From: a virus
IMG/VR virus record: IMGVR_UViG_3300048507_001041
Coordinates: 1 to 44,550 of that record
DNA length: 44,550 nt
Reading direction: 5' to 3' (one strand)
In this document: in pieces, positions 37,976-44,550 of the stretch
Layout: each line of letters starts with the position of its first letter
Numbering within the stretch: position 1 is the stretch's first letter
The notes under the pieces: generated by a model
Told to the model about the DNA's origin: nothing
Seen by the model: the letters and a program-made list of their open reading frames with translations, nothing else
Databases searched by the model: none
Made by a program: the position numbers and the translations under genes

Positions 37976-40900
37976 TAACTAAGTTCTCCACCTATTCTTT
38001 TCTCCTCTCTGATAACCTCAAGAACCTTTGTTTTAATTTTCATGGCGAGTTTTTGTTCTTGCTCGTAAGAACCTTCGCTTGTTTCAGTAGATACCTTTTC
38101 CCTTCCGTTTTGATCAACGGTAACATTTACATTAATGTTGTTAGTAACATCATTATTTGTTGTATTGCTAGAAGCATTATTAGTGCTTGGTTGCATTGCA
38201 TCGAGCATAGGCTGTAACCTGTTTACAGGACTGCTTGATGTCTGAGTTTTTTGTTGAGGAGCTGTGGATATTCTTGGTGCTGTTGGAGTTGTTCCAACAA
38301 TTCCGCCTTGATAATATCCTTGTTCTCCGCGTTTAAATCCTTCTGGGTTTTGCATCGCAAACCGCATCATAGTAGGATTTTCTCTTAAAAGTTTTTCAGT
38401 AGAACTTTTTCGTATTACGAAATCACCTTCGCTTAATCCAACTGGCCCTACGTTATCTATCCCACCTTTGCCTTTTACTACTGGAATTTGTCCAGTTGTA
38501 TTCATTTTGTTGAGATTATCGTAGCCAATTCTTCTTGCAATTGGTTCAGGTATCACAGCTTCTCCAGCTGTTAGCATTGCAGGTATGCTTCCGCCATTAG
38601 CTTTTTTAAGTATTTCTGTTTTTGCATCTAGTTGATTATTCGATGCAAATTGTCTCATAGCCTGAGTTCTTACTTTTGTTGTGTTGTAAAGATTCAGAAC
38701 TTTAGCTTGCTCCGCTGGACCCATGTCTTGAATGTCAGACAACCTATTCATATTAAATGCTGCATAATCACCAGCATTATCTTGCGGCATATAAAAAAGA
38801 TTGCCTTGTGGCCCTTGGTAAAAACCTTTGTTTCCAGATTTTTCAAATGCAGACATTGATTTTTTGAAATCAGAATAATTTAAGTTTTGACCCCTGAATT
38901 TAGCTTCAGCTTTTGCTTGTGTATACTGATCGCCGTACTTACCGAAAACTTCTCCGGTTTTATTAGACACTCCTTGTACTAATTTTTGTACAGGCTCTCT
39001 GAGTATGTTTGTAACCTCAGACATCATGAAACTAGTAGCAGCACCAAGAATTGTCCCTAAAGTCTGAAGTCTTTTATTAAACTTTTCGTTTTTCTTCTGT
39101 GCGTTATATGCGGCCTTGTCCAGTAAAAATTCCTTATAGTCTTCCATGACTGGATCTGTAGCCAAAGCTTTACCGCTAAGCCTAGGGTCACCACTCTTAA
39201 GGCTTACATCGGAGCCAAGATTAAGTCTCTCGAGTCTTTTCATATCAAAAGTCGGCGGCTTATCTTGTTTTTTATTGATTGATTCTCCAATTCTCCGACT
39301 AACCTCTGACATTACGACAGTTCTTGCGACACCTTCCATTCCTGCTTGTAATCTGCTTTTTTTAGGTTGTGCACCTTGCCCGCTTGTGCCGTTATTAAAA
39401 TATTGTAATTCGCCGCCTCTAACTAATTCTTTGACTCTTTCTTTAGGGATGACATACTCTCCAGCTGTTAGCATTGCTGGAACTCTATCTACTCCAGCTG
39501 GCCCTTTTACGAAACCTCCCTCTGCAAATTTTTGTATTATTCCACCTGATTGATTTAATACTGCTTGTGGGTTTTCTATCACTGGTTCTGGTTTAATATT
39601 CCCACTTGTTACTAGTTTATTATCAAATGTTTCTAAATTTTGTCTTGTCTTACTGATAACTGAAGAAAAAGAACTAAGCTCTTGGTTGGTTGAGCTTATT
39701 GCTGAGGTTGTATTTTCATAATTTTGTTGCTCGTTTTTTAGTTTAATAGAGTACTCATCATGTTGTTTTGCATTATTAGCCATACTATCTTTTGCTACAT
39801 CAGCATTAATAGCTACATCTTTATATACTTTGGCTAAATTTTCAGTAACTCCTAAAAAATTTTGAATTTCAAGAGTTGATTGCTCTTTGATCTTCATGAA
39901 CTTTTTAATATTCATCTCGCCCCAGTTTTTAGGACTTTTTGGATCTCCTTGTCCTTTAAAGTAACTAACCTCTCCAATTTCAGGAACCATCCCCCGAGTC
40001 AATATATTTGGAACGGATTTAGGATCTGTTCCTATTTTAAAATTCTTTTGAAGCTCTTCTATGTTATTTATATTACGTTGTTTGTCTGATTGTATTGTTT
40101 TATCAATACCTTCTCTGAAGGCAAACTCGACACCTTCTGCTATACTTTGCCTTTCTTTGTCTGTTCCTGTTTTGCTGTCGTATTCTATATTAAGTTTATT
40201 GAGAGCTTCCCTTCTTTCAGGCGTCATATTTAAATCAGAAATTTTAGATTCAAGGTGGCGAATATTGCCTAAGCTTTCAGCTTGAGCTTGTTTTAATTTT
40301 CTTAATTTCGGATCCCTATGCTTTGAAATACCCGATGGCAGAGTATGGATGGCATCTGGACTATATCCAGCATCAGCTAATACTTGATTGGCCGCCCTCC
40401 CTCGACCTCTTGCTGTTTGCTGTTGAATTAGAGTCTTATTTTTAATTAGTTTTGAAGTATCTCCGGTTGGATTGAAATCAGTTGTATCTTGACTATCTTT
40501 AGTTTGCTCTATTGATTCATTTTTCCTACTAGAGACATCTAGTTTTACAGCATTAGAGAATTCGGCGACTTGTCTTGCCAGATCTTGTATGCTTTTATCA
40601 AACACAGCCATCTCCGAAAGTTTTGAATCCATACTTGGAGCATTAAGACCTATTCCTTTTTGTAATTCTTGCTGCAAATCCTTAGTGTGCCCCCCTAGGG
40701 ATTTAAGTACTCCTTCTAGTGAACCCATAGCACTGGTTAAATGATTATTTGAGCCTGCAATCTTTTCGGCATCAGAACTTCCATCTTCTCCTGTAAAAGC
40801 ATATGTCAGATCCTTAATAATCTTGTCGATATTATGCTCCATTACTCTATCAAGAAGTTGCTCTGCTAGTCCTAAACTAAAATCACTCCATGCTTCTTTT

Positions 40901-43900
40901 GCACTTTTTGCCCCTGACCCAATATCTTTGAATAACTGCTTGAGTCCTGTTCTTGCTCCATCGATGCCTATGTCAACCAAATCAGATCCAAGGTTGGCGG
41001 CAGAAACATTTAGTTCCGCCATCTTGATTCTTAATTGATCAAAAGCCCTAGTGCCATTACCCAATAATTTATTTGTCTCTTTTAGTGACTGGGCAAAAGC
41101 CAAGGCATCTTCTGGGCTACCTGTAATACTTGCCCGCATCGCTGCTCCTCTTGTGTCGGCAATAGCGTTTGCTCTGCCAGATGCAATATCAACGCTTGTA
41201 TTTAACCTTAGTTGCCTTTCGCTAACATTTGCTTTTCGTATAGCATTTTCAAGTTCCTGAAGTTTATTAGAGGATTCAAGCAATTCGTTTGCCTGACGCA
41301 GAAGTCTTCCTTGTTCTCCCATTTCAGAAAGTATAATTGCTTTTTCTGAGGCTATTAGTGCAGACCTTTGTGCAGAAGTTATTTCTTCAGTAAGCTCAAT
41401 TTGTACTTGCTTATTTAATTCTTCTTGAATACTTAACCTTTTTAATTTTGCAATATTTAATCTTGCGGCAGAAATAGCATTAGCCCGCTCAATCGCAACT
41501 TCAGTATCTGCTTTTTGATCAAACTCTTGTTGACTCATGCTTGCTTTTCGCGCGGCAAGTCTTAGCTCGTCAAGCTGGTTACTCTTTTCTTGTAGCTGAG
41601 AAGCTCTAAATAATTGTTCAGAAATTTCTTGGTTCTTTATTAACTGTAGGCTTTTTTCGGAAGCTATCAGAGAAGAGGATTGGGTGCTAGTTAGTTCTTC
41701 TTTAATTTGTGTTGCTGCAATTTCTTCCAGTGTCTCTGTGATTGATGTTAACTTTAATTTTTCAAGATTTAGTCGAGCTGTTGTTCTAGCGTTTGACATT
41801 TCTGTCTCCAACTGCTCATTAACAAGCTTATATCTTTTAGAATCTATCTTTAGAAAATCTTCTCTTGCAACCGTTTCTTGTTTTGTTAAATAAGAATTAC
41901 TGAGTTCTGATTCAAATTTTGCCTGCTGAATACGTATGATATTTTTATAATCTTCGCTTTGGGTTTGTGTTGATCGTAAAATTGCTTCTTGAGATTGCAG
42001 CTGCCTAAGAGATAGCACAGAAGATTCCGCTTCTGTTCTGTTTTTTTCAATTTGAAGTTGATAGGCTTTGTCATCCAGGATTCTAGAATCCATTAATGCT
42101 TTTACTTGTCCACGACGAGCATCATTTAATACTGATAGAGTGGCCGTCTCTCCTTGGTTTGATTCAATTGATAACTCAGGTATATTTACACCACTTAATT
42201 TATCTTTCAATGCTCTTGCACCGTCTACAGTTTTTGCTCGTATTAATTTTAATGTTTTGTCTTCTTTTAAAATACTCAGAGCATTTTTTCTTTGAGTTTT
42301 CGCTGTTTCACTTGCCCTTGTTAAATCATTAATAGAATCTGTCAATAGATTTTTCTGCTTTTGGGTAAGCTTCATTATCTCTTTCTGGTTCAATGCAGCC
42401 ATAAACGCGGCAGCAACCGTTCCTTCTGTGATTGAACCATACTCTCTCATGAACTCATTGATTATTTTTCCATTATCATCCAGGTCGGCGATTCTAGAAG
42501 ATACTGAAGCAAACGAATTTCTTAATTCTTGTGCATCAGCAGGAGACAGTGCTTCCCCGATTGCAGTTTCTATACCAGATAAATCTAAAGATGTAAGATT
42601 TTGCCCGACATTCTTTTTAAGGTTGTTAACAGCATCCTCCATTGTGATTCCTGCACCTTTTCTAAATTGCGTTGCCAGCTGGTCAGTCTTAATAAACTCT
42701 TCTGATACTGACTGCATGGCTCCAATCGATGTATTATTAGCTTTTAAAATATCTGTTGAAAATTTCTCAGATATTTCTTCTATTTTTCTGGACGACTCTT
42801 TTCTGATTAAAGTAGACTTAGAAATTGCCTGATGTTCATCAAGTAAAGAGATTTGAGATTCGGCTATTTTTCTTTGTGTGGCACTGATACTATTTTCAAG
42901 ATCTTGCCGATGAAGCCTCTGTTTTCTTTCATCTTTGATACTGCGAATAATCTTTAAATATTCTTCTTTTACTTGTGCAGTGCTTTGAGCTAATGTTTGA
43001 GCGATGCCATCTTTTTCAAGTAAGTCTTTTTGCTTGTGAAGTTGATTAACAAAAGCTTTGATTGCGTTTGTTGCGGCGGATGCCTCAACCCCTGTTAACC
43101 CCATTATATTATCTTTTGCGTCATCGATTGTATGAATTATGTCCCCTATATGACCCGCCAGTAAAGCTCCGCCAAATTCCTCAGTCCCTTTTAGTTGTTC
43201 AGACAAAATAGTATTTATTTCGTCTGCAGAACTTTCGGTGATTTTATCTAAGTCAAACTGCCCTACTGCCTTTATGTTTTCCTCTAAAATCCGTAGTCTT
43301 TCTTTTGGGTCTAAATCTTCAGATCCAGCCATAATCCCTCCGAGAGCCATTCCAGCCTGCGCTCCCCTAAATGACGCCGCTTGCTCAAGGAACTTAGCGT
43401 CTTTACCCCCCAGGTCACCCATTTCAAAAAAGCTATCAAATCTTTTTTCTATCAAGTCTCCAAACGCTTTTGTGCCCTCTTCGATTACTACTCTTTGTTT
43501 TTGTACCTTAATTAATTTCTGAAGAGTCTCTGTTTGCTCTTCGACTGTGATTCCGCTTTGAGTAAATTGATGACTTAGCCTGGAGGCAATAGCTGTTCCT
43601 GTTACATTTTCCTGAAACAATTGAGACATAGACTTCTGAACTTTCGATTGAATGTCGAGTTCTTTCATTTTTAATTGAAACAATTCAGTCTCTTGTTTTT
43701 GTGTACGCATAGAACCAAGAAGCTCTAGCTCGTCAATTTTTTCTTTATTCTCTGTCTGAGACTGAAGAGCGCCTAATGCGGATTCTAGTGCTTGTGTTGA
43801 TTCAGAAAGTTTTTCTAGATTTCTAGCCGCTTTCGCCGAAGCACTTTCAAATAAAGACATAACGCCTTTTCCATCATTGAACAACTTAAAAACTTCATTG

Positions 43901-44550
43901 GCAGCCGTTCCAAGACTTATAAGGCTACCAATCATTGGTGTAAACCTTAACAACATCTTGCCGGCTGAAGCTATTCCCCCAGAGAAGGCCTTAACGCCTT
44001 GTAGTATTCCTTTTGATCCAGCCTGACTAAAGCCATCTTTTGCGGCAGCCTTGAGCCCTTGTGTAAACCTTCCTGTGCCAGCTTTAGCTTTTCTTCTCCC
44101 TGATTCTGAGAATAAATCGCGCAGGTTTATTGTTTTTCCAGGATCAATTCCCATGCCTTCGGTTAATTGACTACCTATTTCTTTTGTAGTTAAAAAGACT
44201 GAAGCCATACCAGAAGCAGCTTGACCTGCCTTAGAAAACATTTTAGCCGCTTCACTTCCGTCTTCGGCAAATTGTTGCAAGAATCCATTTGCCGTACTTA
44301 ACAACGACTGAAAAACAAAAAGCTGCATGAGTCCACCTTCCTGCACTTGAGAAGATTTATCTCTAGCAAAATTAGGTACTAACCCTTTTGATGCACCGTG
44401 AGTTTTGGGATCAATTCCCATGCTTTTTGCACGTCTAATTCCCTGTTGCAATCCAGCTGGCTCATCACGAGTATTTGTGACGGCTAGCCCTATTGGATTT
44501 TGGGGGCTTTTTAATTGAGAGCTTTTTTCAATCCTAATCCTTGAAGAAGG
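37975..44550 (-). CDS. Tail tape measure protein (partial, runs off right edge)
   Basis: At least 2191 residues; the frame stays open to base 44550, so an in-frame TTG at 44451 is not needed as a start. The sequence is largely helical (coiled-coil Lys/Glu/Gln repeats), typical of tape measure proteins, which set tail length and are ejected with DNA. The segment near 43900-44050 is Gly/Ala-rich (KMLLRFTPMIGSLISLGTAA) and may cross membranes. The motif VDRVPAMLTAGEYVIPKE occurs at about 39455-39515, with variants at about 38535-38590 and 38395-38465. A 104-residue unit is repeated at about 41140-41830. GLVPNFA near 44360 recalls VPNFA repeats of large phage proteins. At about 1.5 angstroms per residue the tail would exceed 300 nm. 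Confidence 0.93.
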   Translation of the reverse strand, partial: PSSRIRIEKSSQLKSPQNPIGLAVTNTRDEPAGLQQGIRRAKSMGIDPKTHGASKGLVPNFARDKSSQVQEGGLMQLFVFQSLLSTANGFLQQFAEDGSEAAKMFSKAGQAASGMASVFLTTKEIGSQLTEGMGIDPGKTINLRDLFSESGRRKAKAGTGRFTQGLKAAAKDGFSQAGSKGILQGVKAFSGGIASAGKMLLRFTPMIGSLISLGTAANEVFKLFNDGKGVMSLFESASAKAARNLEKLSESTQALESALGALQSQTENKEKIDELELLGSMRTQKQETELFQLKMKELDIQSKVQKSMSQLFQENVTGTAIASRLSHQFTQSGITVEEQTETLQKLIKVQKQRVVIEEGTKAFGDLIEKRFDSFFEMGDLGGKDAKFLEQAASFRGAQAGMALGGIMAGSEDLDPKERLRILEENIKAVGQFDLDKITESSADEINTILSEQLKGTEEFGGALLAGHIGDIIHTIDDAKDNIMGLTGVEASAATNAIKAFVNQLHKQKDLLEKDGIAQTLAQSTAQVKEEYLKIIRSIKDERKQRLHRQDLENSISATQRKIAESQISLLDEHQAISKSTLIRKESSRKIEEISEKFSTDILKANNTSIGAMQSVSEEFIKTDQLATQFRKGAGITMEDAVNNLKKNVGQNLTSLDLSGIETAIGEALSPADAQELRNSFASVSSRIADLDDNGKIINEFMREYGSITEGTVAAAFMAALNQKEIMKLTQKQKNLLTDSINDLTRASETAKTQRKNALSILKEDKTLKLIRAKTVDGARALKDKLSGVNIPELSIESNQGETATLSVLNDARRGQVKALMDSRILDDKAYQLQIEKNRTEAESSVLSLRQLQSQEAILRSTQTQSEDYKNIIRIQQAKFESELSNSYLTKQETVAREDFLKIDSKRYKLVNEQLETEMSNARTTARLNLEKLKLTSITETLEEIAATQIKEELTSTQSSSLIASEKSLQLIKNQEISEQLFRASQLQEKSNQLDELRLAARKASMSQQEFDQKADTEVAIERANAISAARLNIAKLKRLSIQEELNKQVQIELTEEITSAQRSALIASEKAIILSEMGEQGRLLRQANELLESSNKLQELENAIRKANVSERQLRLNTSVDIASGRANAIADTRGAAMRASITGSPEDALAFAQSLKETNKLLGNGTRAFDQLRIKMAELNVSAANLGSDLVDIGIDGARTGLKQLFKDIGSGAKSAKEAWSDFSLGLAEQLLDRVMEHNIDKIIKDLTYAFTGEDGSSDAEKIAGSNNHLTSAMGSLEGVLKSLGGHTKDLQQELQKGIGLNAPSMDSKLSEMAVFDKSIQDLARQVAEFSNAVKLDVSSRKNESIEQTKDSQDTTDFNPTGDTSKLIKNKTLIQQQTARGRGRAANQVLADAGYSPDAIHTLPSGISKHRDPKLRKLKQAQAESLGNIRHLESKISDLNMTPERREALNKLNIEYDSKTGTDKERQSIAEGVEFAFREGIDKTIQSDKQRNINNIEELQKNFKIGTDPKSVPNILTRGMVPEIGEVSYFKGQGDPKSPKNWGEMNIKKFMKIKEQSTLEIQNFLGVTENLAKVYKDVAINADVAKDSMANNAKQHDEYSIKLKNEQQNYENTTSAISSTNQELSSFSSVISKTRQNLETFDNKLVTSGNIKPEPVIENPQAVLNQSGGIIQKFAEGGFVKGPAGVDRVPAMLTAGEYVIPKERVKELVRGGELQYFNNGTSGQGAQPKKSRLQAGMEGVARTVVMSEVSRRIGESINKKQDKPPTFDMKRLERLNLGSDVSLKSGDPRLSGKALATDPVMEDYKEFLLDKAAYNAQKKNEKFNKRLQTLGTILGAATSFMMSEVTNILREPVQKLVQGVSNKTGEVFGKYGDQYTQAKAEAKFRGQNLNYSDFKKSMSAFEKSGNKGFYQGPQGNLFYMPQDNAGDYAAFNMNRLSDIQDMGPAEQAKVLNLYNTTKVRTQAMRQFASNNQLDAKTEILKKANGGSIPAMLTAGEAVIPEPIARRIGYDNLNKMNTTGQIPVVKGKGGIDNVGPVGLSEGDFVIRKSSTEKLLRENPTMMRFAMQNPEGFKRGEQGYYQGGIVGTTPTAPRISTAPQQKTQTSSSPVNRLQPMLDAMQPSTNNASSNTTNNDVTNNINVNVTVDQNGREKVSTETSEGSYEQEQKLAMKIKTKVLEVIREEKRIGGELS
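41140..41830 (-). repeat. 104-residue tandem repeats inside the tape measure gene
   Basis: Two full copies and part of a third. Landmarks recur exactly 312 bases apart: ARLNLEKLKL / ARLNIAKLKR, and SSSLIASEK / RSALIASEK, whose Leu codons begin at 41670 and 41358. The third copy starts ANAIADTRG and then diverges. There are no gaps between copies, so they arose by in-frame duplication. Confidence 0.75.

Noticed and set aside
39146-39553. Long plus-strand open frames opposite the tape measure (also 42428-42832, 43238-43522)
   Set aside because: They lie antisense to a clear gene, have no ribosome sites or domains, and follow from its codon bias.
44449-44451. TTG start codon for the tape measure gene
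   Set aside because: The reading frame is open with no stop from here to the window edge at 44550 and reads as plausible protein, so the gene almost certainly begins outside the window.

Overview
The window is most simply read as part of the genome of an AT-rich, uncultured (probably marine) tailed phage infecting a Gram-negative bacterium. The right half is one leftward tail cluster in the order of phage lambda's tail-tip genes: tape measure, M-like, L-like, K-like, then a fused I-J protein. The left half and centre carry host-like metabolic genes typical of large marine phages: class I ribonucleotide reductase, Nudix hydrolase, J-domain protein, nucleotide-sugar enzymes and glycosyltransferases. 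Lambda-type tail tips, TTGACA/TATAAT promoter elements and GGAGG ribosome sites fit a proteobacterial host; the exact host cannot be told from the sequence. I found no rRNA, tRNA, CRISPR array, integrase, transposase or reverse transcriptase.

Layout. (1) 1-2685, minus strand: a sulfotransferase cut by the window edge, two GT-A glycosyltransferases and a degenerate NodZ/fucosyltransferase-like protein. (2) 2687-8060, minus: small ORFs, a J-domain protein, nrdB, a possible unimolecular spanin, an unknown protein, a Nudix hydrolase and nrdA. (3) 8180-14339, minus: short UDP-glucose dehydrogenase, a sugar epimerase, GDP-fucose synthase, GDP-mannose dehydratase, a methyltransferase and two glycosyltransferases. 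(4) 14340-14587: a divergent control region with a consensus sigma-70 promoter and a 22-bp perfect palindrome at the predicted start site. (5) 14588-22309, plus strand: a tightly packed operon with a sigma factor, SSB, several glycosyltransferases including a heptosyltransferase (GT9) split by a DUF6165 gene, small conserved phage proteins and a possible Rad52-like annealing protein. (6) 22311-44550, minus: tail genes. The tape measure runs off the right edge.

How it fits together. The phage encodes a complete two-step GDP-mannose to GDP-L-fucose route, a UDP-sugar dehydrogenase and epimerase, at least seven glycosyltransferase-like proteins, a sugar-type methyltransferase and a sulfotransferase. 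It could therefore remodel a surface glycan of the infected cell or decorate its own virion. The tail tip is full of predicted carbohydrate- or protein-binding modules: a C-type-lectin fold in the J-like protein, chitin-binding-type-3-like modules inserted in the L-like and giant M-like proteins, and a von Willebrand factor A domain with an intact MIDAS motif. The same phage thus seems both to make and to recognise complex glycans.

Most unusual points: NrdB has isoleucine where the radical tyrosine should be, together with a chlamydial-type Glu first ligand; the vWA domain lies inside a giant M-like tail protein; the gpL insertion falls between its Fe-S cysteines; the GT9 enzyme is interrupted by another gene; nrdA and nrdB have promoter-like elements ending six bases before their start codons; and the sigma-factor operon has a promoter with a 22-bp palindrome. 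All functional statements are from reading motifs by eye; no database search was run.
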